Part shown: piece after piece, positions 11,656 through 22,382 of the stretch
Position numbering within the stretch: the first letter of the stretch is position 1
Layout of the letters: each line of letters starts with the position of its first letter
Assembly: GCA_026075535.2 (NCBI GenBank)
Contig: AP026538.1
Location: forward strand, 17,926,337-17,990,336
Reading direction: 5' to 3'
Length of the DNA: 64,000 nucleotides
Origin: Tricholoma matsutake
Taxonomy: Eukaryota; Basidiomycota; Agaricomycetes; Agaricales; Tricholomataceae
Made by a program: the position numbers and the translations under genes
Notes under the pieces: model-generated
Seen by the model: the letters and a program-made list of their open reading frames with translations, nothing else
Told to the model about the DNA's origin: nothing
Database searches by the model: none

Positions 11656-11659
11656 ATTG

Positions 11660-12640
11660 GTTAGTTATAGTAGAAGAGAAAAAAAAACAAAAAAAAGACT
11701 TACCATTTCAATGGTGATAGGTCCACCGTGTTGTTCAAGCTTGGAAAACACATCTACGATTGTTGTCAAAGCTCTACAAACCCCTCTGAAGCTCTACAAA
11801 GCTCTACGAACCTCTACAAAGTCACAAGAATGCTTCAAAATTCTTTGCAATGCTTTGAAACTCTTCGCGACATCTCAAAATTCTTTGTATGCCTTCGGCT
11901 GCCATAATACAATTCCCCCGACCTTTGGATAGCTCAGCACATACACCTGGAACATTGTCGATGAGTTCCAAACCAGTATCAAGCAATATCGCAGCAATAT
12001 TGGCCTTCAAACAAGTCCAATATTTCCTCGACCAACTTTGAAAATTATTGAACATTGAAAATTGACATCAGACCTATATGGCTATCCCAATGGTCATTGC
12101 ACACATGGCAGACATATTTCCTACTATTGTCAAATGATATCGCACTGATATCAGGCCACAAACGAAGTCTGAAGAACCTTCAAAAAATCTTTGAAAAACA
12201 TTGAACCTCAAAAAACATTGTCGGACACAGTATTTCCTATTCGAATGATCTTTGGATGCATACTGGATGCATGGGACACTATCTCGAGTATATCAAACAC
12301 ATTTCAACCGCATGTGCATGCATACAATCCACTCGAAGCAGTTTCTGATCTTTTATTCAATTTATAACAAGGACAGTCTGGTTTTAGCTATTCTTTCTTA
12401 TTATTTCTTTATCATGTGTTATATTCACCCCTTCTAGTCTTGCTTTATTGTTCTGATATATTTATATTGTCTTTGGCCTTGAGTTTTCCACATGTTTGCC
12501 TCATGTTCTCTAGCCTTTTTAGGTACTTTCTTTATTTTATATAAAAAGATGTACTAGATACAAAGAAAAACAAAAAAGTTGTTGTCTTCCTCCCAGATCA
12601 CAGTGATTTGAGAGTACAGTTTAGTCTTATTTAGTCTGAA
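11660..12640. other. No recognisable gene
   Basis: After the KDZ right end there is an A-rich tract, a run of short AGCTCTACAAA-type repeats (about 11770-11880), and AT-rich sequence without a conserved frame. Nothing else could be supported. Confidence 0.5.
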
Positions 12641-13450
12641 GTCTTGTGTTTTACACTAAACCTCTTCAACTGGAGCACTGTTTCCACCAAAGGTCACTCC
12701 TGAAGACAAACCACCATTCACTCAGTATTATTTGTCTGAAGCCCAGCTCCAAAACTCAGTAACATCCAGTCTCAATGACAACTCTGGTAAAATACAAGAT
12801 GCCAAAGCTAAGGTAGCTGAGCTCCTTAGCTCTCTTGAGGATGGGATGATTGCTGCAAATATTAGGTGCATTCAGGAATGTCATTTGTTACTCATCTTTA
12901 GGACTGTGGCATGCCTTGGGCTTGCAAAGTGAGCACCCAATGTTCTGAGTAGTGATCCTGAGTCCATGTACAATCTACTCCATGAACATATTGCACTCAA
13001 GACATTTGAGTAGGTCTCAACTGTGTATGGGTATAGTCACATGGGAGCAAACCTGTCTTGTGTCCATAACTTTGCACTCATGCACAAACTTTACCAAAGT
13101 TTTGTCTTCTCCTATATGTATGGGCTTGCAAACTCAGAGGCAAAGAGTCCAGGGAGTGTTGTGAAAGGAAAGCAGATGACTTTGGTGTGGAAGCAACATA
13201 ATACTGTGCATATTTTGCTTCATTGACTTGAGAATGTGGATTACACTGACACAAGTTCAATAGCTTGCTAGTGGCAGAGTTGAAGTATTCAAAGCACAAT
13301 GCTTCAATAATCAAGTCTTGGCCTTAGCTAATAAAAATAAGGCCCATTCTGATGATGAGTTGGCAAAAGGGGGCACAGATTCAGTTTACCATATTAAGGA
13401 GAAGGAGGATCGAGTGACAGAGGTGACTGCATTGTTACTGTATAGTAAAG
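12640..13450 (+). pseudogene. Remnant of a conserved Agaricomycete gene, function unknown
   Basis: Readable pieces on the plus strand: PEDKPPFTQYYLSEAQLQNS with a coiled-coil-like AKVAELLSSLEDGM (12700-12850), a segment ending near 13210, and AHSDDE with VYHIKEKEDRVTEV (13345-13430). Phrases like these occur in a family of Agaricomycete proteins often found near transposons. In-frame stops (12930, 13012, 13223 and others) make it a pseudogene. The family assignment is from memory of similar sequences and is weak. Confidence 0.35.
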
Positions 13451-13464
13451 CATCAACATATGCT

Positions 13465-13965
13465 CTATGACTCATTTGGCAGAGCATTGTTAAAGCTAAA
13501 TTCCCTATTGATCTTCTTCAAGAGGAAGTTAAACTGGTGATATAGCTCAGCAGGTCTGGCAAAAGCTCCATCAGTCTTGAAACTTTTCAGAGAGGGAACT
13601 ATATCACTCTTGTGCTTTACATTGCTATCAGAAAAACAAAACTGAAATTTCAAAAGGTTGACTACACACCTCTTGCCCAATTCTAAACCACTCTTTGACA
13701 AGTGATATTTCTCCACACACCTTTTTAGGCTGGTCCACATATCTACCTTCTTTGTCTGCACTAGTGGCAGACTTGCCCATGTGAGATTATATATATTTGG
13801 TGTATTCAAGGATGCTATTAGTGATTTCAGCATACAGTTCATCATGTCAGTTTTCTTAATAGAATAGTGATGAGAGAGAAAACTTACTGTATCACAATCA
13901 TTTATCAACCTGGGCATCATAGTGACCATTACATAACCATCCTCACTCAAAAGCTTGCATAGCAT
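13465..13965 (-). CDS. Unrecognised 166-codon open frame
   Basis: An uninterrupted minus-strand frame with ordinary amino-acid composition (INDCDTVSFLSHHYSIKK near the start, GKRCVVNLLKFQFCFSD in the middle). It may extend upstream through 14000-14220 as GKILAGRKAGSKNGSE in another frame. I do not recognise the family. It overlaps possible plus-strand remnants of the neighbouring pseudogene, which have stops, so the minus frame is the better candidate. No start context or introns decide its ends. Confidence 0.3.
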   Translation of the reverse strand: MLCKLLSEDGYVMVTMMPRLINDCDTVSFLSHHYSIKKTDMMNCMLKSLIASLNTPNIYNLTWASLPLVQTKKVDMWTSLKRCVEKYHLSKSGLELGKRCVVNLLKFQFCFSDSNVKHKSDIVPSLKSFKTDGAFARPAELYHQFNFLLKKINREFSFNNALPNES

Positions 13966-14219
13966 GTCATCTTCTCAGATTATAGACTCTGAAGATAGAT
14001 CCTATGCCTGTGGCTAGAAGTAGGCAGCACGTCAAAAATTAAAGAATATAGTTACTTGAGAAGAAAAAAAGTTTCCATGGATGTCATGGGTAGCAAACAA
14101 TGGATGCTCAATATACCTTCATTCAGAGCCATTTTTTGACCCAGCTTTTCGACCAGCTAGGATCTTGCCCCAGCATTTACATGCCTGGAACCATACTACT
14201 GGAACTTTTTCTTTAAAAT

Positions 14220-14580
14220 TGGCCTGGTAAGATCATGAATTTATTACAGAGATAAAATTACAGTTGCTTTTTCTTCTTTTTCTCATCCATTAAATCTCCA
14301 TCAAACAACTCTTTCTCTATGCACTGAAAAAGTTCCTCCAGCAATGATTTGGTGTATCTACAAAATATTAGGTTATGGATTAACAAGTACCATAGATAAG
14401 ACTTGCATTGCAGTGATATCATCCAAGGGCCTACCTATATGTTCCATAGCAGCCCTAAATAAATAATCTAGCTGAGGCATTGGAGGAACTCCATGTCCAG
14501 TATACAGACATTCATGTGTATTCATAGCCTTGCAATATTATAGTCAATAAGTTTGCCTTGAAATCAAAAACAGAAAAAAA
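14220..14580 (-). pseudogene. Coding-like remnant, unknown protein
   Basis: The minus strand reads HECLYTGHGVPPMPQLDYLF and HIGRPLDDITAMQ, then after a gap LLEELFQCIEKELFDGD with a Lys run and a stop. This is protein-like and could be exons upstream of 13465-13965 on the same strand. No family recognised. Confidence 0.3.
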
Positions 14581-14599
14581 AACAGTTTTCAGCAGTCAT

Positions 14600-15028
14600 G
14601 ACATGTCCTAACTGGTCCACCTATATGTTGCAAGCCAGAAGAAGCTCTGAAGCTGTACAACAGTGGACCAGGATCTATTGTTTGAGTTGCAGGCCAAAAG
14701 CAGCCACAACATAGATCTGGACGTCAAGCAGAAGTGTTGGGTTAATGGTTAGAGAAAATATCTTGAGCATGATGAAAGAGAAGAAGGGCAAAAATTTTGT
14801 CTTGTCTGGAATTCCCAGAACATGACAGGGTGTACTTGATCCTGCTTGAAGTTAAACCAGAATGTGAACAATGCATGTTGATTGACGATCATGGAAGTAG
14901 GTTTTTTTTCATTTCTTTTGCTTCCTATGGAGTGGAGTCCCCTATTTCTCTGCTCTCTGGTTAATGGTGCTGGGGCTAGACTTTGAAGACCAACAGTATA
15001 TAAATACTATATTTTTTACATCTTTCAC
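14600..15028. other. No recognisable gene
   Basis: AT-rich sequence with short open stretches only; nothing supported. Confidence 0.4.
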
Positions 15029-15420
15029 ATGCACAGCCACATTTCACATGACCCCCAGGTGCCTCATCTCAGCCAGTGCGGCAGTGGCATGCCCCTACTT
15101 GTACTCCATGCCTATGCTTATAGCTCAACTGCCATCATATCTGTCAATTCTGTCAATTCTGTTGATTCTATTCCTCAAGGCCATGTTTGTCTCATACTCC
15201 TTTCTGAGGTCAATTTATTATTTTACTTGCAAATTCCTTTAGATATCATTGGTTCTTTGTGTTTGAAGCCCCATAAATATCACATCTTCTTTGTATTCTT
15301 GGGGTTGAGGGCCAGTTGGTACACAAAGATGATAGTCATGGGATTACAACAATCAGAGCTCTGGAAGATCAAGGGATATACTATTATGTTGCAGATGTAG
15401 AGGGCAAGTTTTCTTTTAAG
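15029..15420 (+). pseudogene. First-exon remnant of an HNH-family protein gene
   Basis: Parallels the N-terminal exon of the intact gene at 29438-30841: IPQGHVCLILLSEVN / LFYLQIPLDIIGSLCLKPHK here versus VPEGHVALVLLQEKD / VFYLQIPLDIISSLCLTPRK there. A frame change then leads to DQGIYYYVADVEG against DQGTYHYVPVADL. Only this exon is present; the nuclease part is missing. It is cut on the right by an LTR fragment at 15450. Confidence 0.65.
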
Positions 15421-15449
15421 TTGTTGCTGTCCTTCTACTTTTTCTATTT

Positions 15450-15621
15450 TTATTCTACTATTTGATTTTGCCTATCTTCACATTTACTGGACATTGGCAA
15501 AGAGTTTCTTAGAGTTTTCTCTTCAGATTCCCCTTTGCTAGGTGTGCCCAAATTGCCTGTACTATGTAGTAATATATTAACTTCGAATTCCTCTTTGCAG
15601 AGGCTAAGGTTGCTCTTATAC
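15450..15621 (+). repeat. LTR fragment of the chromovirus-B family
   Basis: Matches the last 170 bp of the LTRs at 40531-40955 (TTTGATTTTGCCTATCTTCACAT-like start, ending AGGCTAAGGTTGCTCTTATA). Diverged, with several C-to-T changes. The helicase gene fragment begins right after it. Confidence 0.75.
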
Positions 15622-15657
15622 ATATGATCAAAGAGCTGATTTTGGAGATAATGATTC

Positions 15658-16240
15658 TGTTAAGTACTGATCTTGAAGGGGAAGTCGTCAGAATTCTGGT
15701 TGTACCCAGACAATAAAAGTTGTAGTGGACAGATCAAGTAAGACAGGGAATCCTATGGAAAGCTGGGGCAGGATTTACTTGATGTGTTGTATCAAGTGGG
15801 AGAGCAGAAAGAACTTGGCTTCAACTTATAATACATTGCACCCTTCTTCTCATCAAGTGTCCTAATTTCAAGGTGAGAGTAAGGAAGATGACCAGAGGTC
15901 CAGAGAATTTCCAGAGAGGATGAGTAAGAGTTTGAGAATGACTTAAGAACATAATTGGAGTTTAAAGAGGATAGGATTAAATGGGAGACTTGGTTGATTT
16001 ACAAACTGACAATACAGAACAAAAGTAGCTAGCTTAAATACTAAGGTCAGAGTTTCCAAGACTGTGGTTAATATAAAAACTGGCTTCCAAGGCAAATCCT
16101 GAAACCATTTCACCTAATTGGAAATGAGAAAATTTTGCCTCTAGGCAGTGCTACTAATAGAAGGTGGGCTGTGATGCAAGGCAGCTGAGAAGGGGGATGG
16201 AAAACAATTGGAAATCCAGTCAAGAGAATTGGTCTTGACA
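15658..16240 (-). repeat. 3' LTR of minus-strand Gypsy
   Basis: 583 bp, same length as the partner. Plus-strand ends are TGTTAAG and CTTGACA, a short imperfect inverted repeat. It differs from the other LTR at scattered positions, several of them CG versus CA or TG. Confidence 0.92.
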
Positions 16241-16386
16241 GTATTTCCCTCTTAGTGCCAAGCCTATGAGGCATGTGAAGGTTCAAATCCAAATTGGATA
16301 TGTTGATTTTGATGTTGATGGGTTCCCAGGTTTTTTTCTTCAACCACCACCACCACTAACCTCCACCTTCCCACCACCATATTAAC

Positions 16387-17220
16387 ATGTCCTCGCACAC
16401 AGAGAAGATTGCGGCCCTCAGGGCCCAGCAAAAAAAGTTGATGGAGGAACTCCAGCTCAAGGAAGAGACGAGGGAGGCTGAGGAGTGCAGAGTTGCTGAG
16501 GAGGCTGCAAGGGAGGCAGCCAGAGTAGAGGTGGAGAAGAAGGCTGCAGAAGAGGAGCAGAGGAAGGTGGCTGCCACCAAGAGGGCAAAAAAGAAGTGGA
16601 AGGCCATGGAGACAGATGAGGCTGAGGGGAGTGCCTCCCCCAAGAAGAAGGCGAAAGAAAAGGCAAGGGCAGAGGTGCCCAAAGCTGAGGTTCCTGTGTG
16701 GCTACAAGCCCCCATTCCATGCAAAAGGTGAGTCATATTTTATTCTTGTTGTACTTGCATGCTGACTTCTAGTAGATGTTCAAATCAAAAGTTGCTGTGT
16801 TTCTGGATGGGAACCCAGGGTTGGGCCTGTGAGCCCTGCACCAAAGCAAAGCACAAGTGTGAAGAGGTGGTGTGGGAGGGCCAGGTATTGCAGGTGTAAC
16901 CTGGGCTTGGAGAGAACAAGGGAGTAATGGAGTTGCTTAAGGAGTTGGTGGGGGCAGTAAAGGGGATGAAGAAAGAAATGTGGGAACTCCGGAAGCTCTG
17001 GGTGATAAGTGAGGGTGTGATCGGCATCCAAGAAACGATGTTGGACATCCTAGTGGCGTTGGATCCAGAGTAGAACCAGGAGTCTGAGAAGGAAGAGGAT
17101 GAAGAAAAGAGGGTGACGAGGAGGAGGAGGAGTTGGAGGTGCAAGGGGAGCTGCCAGGACTCAGTGACAAAGCAAGGGGTGAGGAAGTGGCAGAGGAGTA
17201 GAAAATGGGCAGGAAATCCG
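16387..17220 (+). CDS. Antisense accessory ORF: coiled coil plus Cys-rich motif
   Basis: Exon 1 (16387 to about 16731, 114 aa) is a strongly charged Ala/Glu/Lys coiled coil followed by a Lys-rich, nuclear-signal-like segment (SPKKKAKEKARAE), ending PIPCKR at a GTGAGT donor. A downstream segment reads GWACEPCTKAKHKCEEVVWE (about 16818-16877), a Cys cluster resembling half of a Zn2Cys6 site, then a second helical stretch (ELLKELVGAVKGMKKEMW). Proteins of this layout recur in Agaricomycetes. It lies between the integrase end and the 3' LTR, convergent with pol. A TAA near 16900 interrupts exon 2 unless removed by splicing. The function, perhaps DNA binding, is inferred. Confidence 0.55.
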
Positions 17221-20200
17221 GAGTTCTCTTTTAAACTTTCTGATAATAATTTTTTGAATGGATGAGGATTTTGTTTTGAAATGAAGGGCGTCAAGTGGAA
17301 AGAGGTCTGGGTTTTCCTGGGGCTTGCATCAACAGCGGTTGTCAATCTTTGAATCGAGGATTTCCACAATCTCGTACTCTAGTTCATTGTTTATAATGAC
17401 TGGAGGTGGTGGAGGTTGAATACGATTAGGAATTGTGTTGGGAGTGTCTTCTTCTAGTTGGAAGAGATGGAATACTGGGTGGACACCCCAGAGGTGATCC
17501 GGAAGTTGAAGGGTAACTGAGTGGGTACCCGGATGGGCAATTATCTTGAAAGGGCCATAGAACCTTTCTGAGAGCTTCTTGGAGGGTCATGTAGTGTGTA
17601 AGTGCTCGCCTTTGACAAAAGTGTAATCACCGATTTTGAAGTCAGGAGTGGATGCCTGCCATTTGTCTGCAGGACCTTGATAGTGCTTCTGTGCTTCTAT
17701 GGGTTTCCTGGTGGAGATCATCAAGGTTGACCACAAAATGGCATGCACGTTGCAAGGGTAGTTTGCATTCTGGGAAAACTGTGATGTTTGGGTGGTAACC
17801 CTTGTTGGCAAAGAAGGGTAAAACTCTGGTGGAAGCTGAGGGAGCATTGTTGTATACAAATTCCCCAAAGGGTAAAAGCTGGGACCAGTTGTCCTGTTGG
17901 TAGTTGCAGAAGATCTGCAAGTACTATTTGAGAGTCTGATTGAGGCGTTCAGTTTGTCTGTCGCCTTCTGGATGGTAACCCAAAGTGAAGTGGATTTTCA
18001 TGTCCAGGGCTTGCCCAAGAGAGGGGAAGAAATGGGAAATGAACTCAGAACCCCAGTTGCAGGTGATGTGGGACAGAACACCGTGTTTGGAGAAGATGTG
18101 CATGACAAAGAGATTAGTGAGTTTTTGTGCTGTGATTTCATTTACTGTGGGGATGAAAATACTCTGTTTGGAGAGTTGGTCTACAATGACTAGGATGGCA
18201 GTGTGACTATTGGAGTCTGGTAACTGTTTGATGAAGTCTATGGAAATTGAGTTCCAAGGCCTTTCCTGGACCAGAAGTTGCTTCAGAAATCCATAGGGTT
18301 TGTGTTGGGGAGATTTGGAGCATTTGCAGGTAGTACAAGATTTGCAAAAGTCCTGCACAAAGGTGTGGAGATTGGGCCAAACATATTCCTGTCAAATAAG
18401 CTGAAGAGTCTTGTTTTGCCTGTAGTGACCTGAGAGGATGTGGTCATGCTTGTATTGTAAGACTTTAAGATGGAGGTCTGCAACATCTGGAACGTAAATC
18501 TGGTCGAAGTGGTGGAGAAGTCCGCTATTGTCTAGGGACCAATTTGGGGCAGATGGTGAAGCAAGGTGTGATGAGGAGATGGGGTCAAGAGGAAGTGAGG
18601 ATTGAATATCATTGTGGAGTTTTTCAACGTCCATGAGAATGGCTTGTTGGAGGATAGGAGTAGCAAGGAAAGTGGCTCAGAGGGAGGATGTGAGTCATTC
18701 TTGAGTAAAGACTGGACAGAAGTACTGAGGCAAAGTCGCTATTTCCCCCTATGCAGTAGACATTTCAGTGTCTAGTGAGTGCATCAGGTTTAGCCCCTAG
18801 TTTACCAGGGCAAAAGCAGATGGCGAGGTTGAACTGTGAAAGGTGTTCTGACCATCGAGCTTGACAATGAGTAAGGAGCTTCATGGTACTGAAGTATTTC
18901 AAGTTTTTGTGATCTGTGACCACATCTACTGGATTTCTGGAACCTTCAAGGTACTGTTGCCAGTGTTTGAAAGCTTTAAAGATAGCAAGGAGTTCCTTGT
19001 CATGGGTGTCATAATTCAATTCAGCCGGGTTGAAGGAATGAGAGTGGAATGCAACTGGGTGGATTTCTCCATCCAAGGTATAGATAGAAAGGATTGCCGC
19101 TAAAGCATAATCTGAGGCATCTGTCGCCAAGATAATGTGGAAATCCAGTAGCCATTGAGTGAGTATTGAGGCATGAGTGAATTCTTCTTTTAGTTTGTTG
19201 AAGGCTTCTTGACATTTCTTGCCAAAGTCCCAAGGCATGTGTTTCTGGTTGAGTCTGGTGAGCAGGATGACAATGTCAGAATATCCATGGATGAACTGTT
19301 GGTAGAAGTTGCAGAATCCAAGGAAGGATTGGATATCCTTAACCTTTTGAGGTTTGTGCCAGTCAAGGATGGTTTTGACTTTATCTTTGGACATCTGGAG
19401 CCCATCTGGAGAGAGGATGAATTCCAAGTATTCCATGCTGTCTTTATGGAACTCACATTTCTGTGGAGCAGCATAGAGGCCAATTCTTTGGAGTCTCCAG
19501 AGGACTTCCTTGACATGAGCCTTGTGTTGACTCATGTCATTGGAGTAGATTAGGATATTGTTGAGGTAGACAATGATGCTGACATCTAATAGGTCACTGA
19601 AGATGTTGTTCATGAGGTGCTGGAAAGCAGCAGGTGTGTTGGTGAGTCCGAAAGGAACTACCAGCCATTTGAAAGAACTGTAGTGCATGCAGAAAGTGGT
19701 CTTCTATTCATCTCCCTCAGCAATGCAGACTAAGTGATAGGCATGTCAGAGGTCAATTTTGGTGAACACATGCGCCTTTCCTGGAGAGTCCAGGGGATCC
19801 GAGATTAGTGGAAGTGGGTAGCGGTCCTTTTTTGAGATGCGATTGAGTCCCTGGTAGTCAACGCAAAGTCGGAGACTCCCATCCTTTTTCTTGACAAAGA
19901 GTATAGGAGTGCTGTGGGGGGATTTGGAGGGGCAGATAAAGCCTGAGCAAACATTTTCTTCAATGAATATTTGGAGGGCCTCGAGCTCAGAGGGAAAGAG
20001 GGAGTACATGTGACCCAGAGATGGGGGAGCATTATCCTCCGTCTCTATCTTGAGGTCGTAGGGACAGTGTGGAGGAATGGTGTCAGCTTTTTGTTTATTG
20101 AAAACATCTGCAAATTTGTGATATTCTTCTGGAACATCTGAAAGGTCCAGAGGATTTCCGGACGCTACTGAGGATTTAGCTGCCAGTCCTTCCAGGGAGA

Positions 20201-20476
20201 ATGTCATCTGAAAGGCAACAGCCCCAGGAAGTTTGCTTGCATGCATGTAAGTGGCAGCATTGAAGAAAGAGATCTCAGGAGGTACAAGTTTTGAGGGTTT
20301 AGTGATTATGGGGTTTTCATGGGTTTCCACTGGAAGGTTCAGAGGTAAAGGTGACTCACACAAGATAGGAGAGTTGGAGGATGTCAAGGGGGCAGAACCT
20401 CTTTGAGCTGCAGAACAGAAATTTATTTGGCCTGAAGACCAGTCAATCAATGGATTGTATTGCTTCAGCCAGTTAT

Positions 20477-20745
20477 TGTAAGGGCAAGACCCTGCAGCAA
20501 CAAGAGGAGACTCAATCAGAGAGAGAAGTGGCACTAAAGCATGGCCAGTGTACTGCTGGAAGCAGAGGAAATCCTAATAATAATGAACTGAAGAAGGGTC
20601 ACTACTCCAACTGTCCAAGATAAAGCTGTAGCCAAACGATAACAAAACTAGAGTAATGTAATGGAAAGGAATGTAGCAATGAGTCCATGACTGATATAAA
20701 CATAGGAAGGGGCTGGGTACCCTATCCAGGGGTTGTCCCCTTACA
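20477..20745 (-). repeat. 3' LTR of nested non-autonomous element
   Basis: 269 bp; highly similar to 21877-22145 with scattered differences, several at CG or CA positions. Confidence 0.9.
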
Positions 20746-21876
20746 TCACCCCTGTTTCAAGGTGCGACATCCTCAATGCACAAGGCCAGACCATAAATGA
20801 ATAAAATCCCTCCACAACAATGCAAAAAAGGCCAGTACCATGTCCCAAGTTGACTGCTCCACCCAATTCTGACCAATAGCCATGCAAATCAACCTTCTGC
20901 CTGTCTTCCAGTCCATGCACTGGTATACCACCCACTCTGATGATGAAAACTGATGCAGTTCCCAAATATCAACAACATCATACTCTTGAATGGTAACATG
21001 CATGCCACTATGCAAAAGAGGTGTTGGACAAGTTGGCCTCCATGCTCTCGTTCTGCCCTTTCCCATGGTTTTGTGATGTGCTGAAGGTGCAGGGGGCTGG
21101 GGAATGGTACTGGGTAGCTGTTGGACTTGCTGTTTGTGGGTATACATGCTGTGTCGCAGCCATGAGGTGGTAGCTGCGGAATCCACGCTCTTTGGCCATT
21201 TTGCTCTTGTTCTGCCATTTCCCATCATTCTGGGCTGCTCTATAGATGGAAGGGGCTGCCAAAGGGTAGTAGGGGGAGTTTAGTGCCTTTTCTGGCAGGT
21301 ATCCATCACACCTGAGGTAGTATAGGCACTCAGCATGAAAGCTGGTCACCTTGTCATCTGTGAGCTGTCTTGTCGGTTTTTCGATGTGAACAAGGTAGGG
21401 AGGACATTGCCTGAGGTTGGGGGAAGGGTGGGTAGTCACCTGTTCTGTCATTTTGGTGCCCCAGTGGTCATAATGCCTGTAGCTTGACATAATGGGGTCT
21501 GGGCACATTTTTGGTGTATAGCTCGCTGTAGAGGTGGGTTCTGGTCAAGTAGGGAGTAGGTAGAGCTGCCTAATGGAGTGGTCTAGAGTACTGTCTCCTC
21601 AGAATTCTGTTCCATGGTGTTATGGCCAAACGCGACGCGTTTTTGCTTGGGCAACGATTTTTTTCGGTGGCTGTGCAAGGTTCAAACAATGAGCTGGCAG
21701 CTCTAAGAGGCTGCCTGCTTGTTTGCTCCACAAAGAGGATTGCCTAGGGGGGTTCACTGAGGGTGTGTAGAGGTGTATGAAGCAGGAATAGAAGCCAGGG
21801 GGTGTGGGGAACTCAGGGAGTTCAAACTAATGGGTGTGGCAGAAAAGACTGAGACACTAAAGTGAGTTCATTATTC

Positions 21877-22145
21877 TGTAAGGGCAAGACCCTGCAGCAA
21901 CAAGAGGAGACTCAATCAGAGAGAGAAGAGGCACTAAATCATGGCCAGTGTATTGCTGTAAGCAGAGGAAATCCTAATAATAATGAACTAAAGAAGGGGC
22001 ACTACTCCAACTGTCCAAGATAAGGCTGTAGCCAAATGATAACAAAGCTAGAGTAATGTAATGGAAAGGAATGTAGGAATGAGTCCATGACTGATATACA
22101 CATAGGAAGGGGCTGGGTACCCTACCCAGGGGTTGTCCCCTTACA
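21877..22145 (-). repeat. 5' LTR of nested non-autonomous element
   Basis: 269 bp; partner of 20477-20745, followed directly by the GTTAT target duplication. Confidence 0.9.
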
Positions 22146-22382
22146 GTTATGACCAAGTACTGCAGAACAGGAAGAGTCCAGCGAGGCTACATAAAATGTC
22201 AGATTGAACACTTCACCAAATGGAAAAGTGACTGGGAGTTCCACGACTTGAGTTATGGTGGAGTTACAAGTTCCATCAAATAGTCGGAGTCCAACTGGAG
22301 GAATGGTTTTGGTACTAAGTTGGTTGTCCCACACAAATGATGAATCGAGGAAACAATGTGAGGAACCAGAGTTGATAAGAGT

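Larger units (their letters stand above)
438..11659. mobile_element. KDZ-type DNA transposon with TET/JBP-like cargo
   Basis: About 11.2 kb lies between terminal inverted repeats (444-605 and 11461-11655). Immediately outside are GTTAGTTG (430-437) and GTTAGTTA (11660-11667), which fit an eroded 8-bp target duplication. Inside, in order, are a left 42-bp tandem array, a KDZ transposase (minus), a CpG-rich insertion, a TET/JBP-like dioxygenase (minus), two R1 copies, a conserved cargo gene (plus) and a short right array. Linkage of KDZ transposases with TET/JBP genes is established in Agaricomycetes. All three genes carry stops, so this copy is not autonomous. The exact outer ends are inferred. 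Confidence 0.75.
20477..22145 (-). mobile_element. Non-autonomous LTR element nested in Gypsy pol
   Basis: Two 269-bp LTRs with perfect 8-bp terminal inverted repeats (TGTAAGGG..CCCTTACA) enclose 1131 bp without gag or pol. The target duplication GTTAT is perfect (20472-20476 and 22146-22150). A purine tract AAACAGGGGTGA abuts the left LTR on the minus strand, indicating minus orientation. The interior has only weak frames, such as 21008-21508 (minus, 166 codons), with no known domain. It is TRIM/LARD-like and would depend on enzymes of another element. Confidence 0.9.
17329..22382 (-). pseudogene. Gypsy pol: protease, RT, RNase H, integrase (broken)
   Basis: From the 5' end on the minus strand: protease motif reads INSGSSHCF, with Asp to Asn at 22371-22373; an interruption by a nested LTR element; RT start SLRLCVDYQGLNRISKKDRY (about 19870); RT active site VYLNNILIYS (19557-19562) where the family has two Asp; RNase H with ATDASDYALAAIL and TDHKNLKYF; integrase with CKSCTTCKC, SIDFIKQLPDS, NWGSEFISHF and RQTERLNQTLK; and a C-terminal GPFKIIAHPGTHSVTLQLPD segment ending at 17329. 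In-frame stops include TGA near 18389 and 19745, and TAG near 17921 and 19706. The product would copy and integrate the element; this copy cannot. Confidence 0.88.

Noticed and set aside
16785..17369. 194-codon minus Pro/Ser-rich frame
   Set aside because: It is the shadow of the antisense accessory ORF on the opposite strand.
21008..21508. 166-codon frame in the nested LTR element
   Set aside because: No domain recognised, and a second frame overlaps it; element size fits a non-coding TRIM/LARD.
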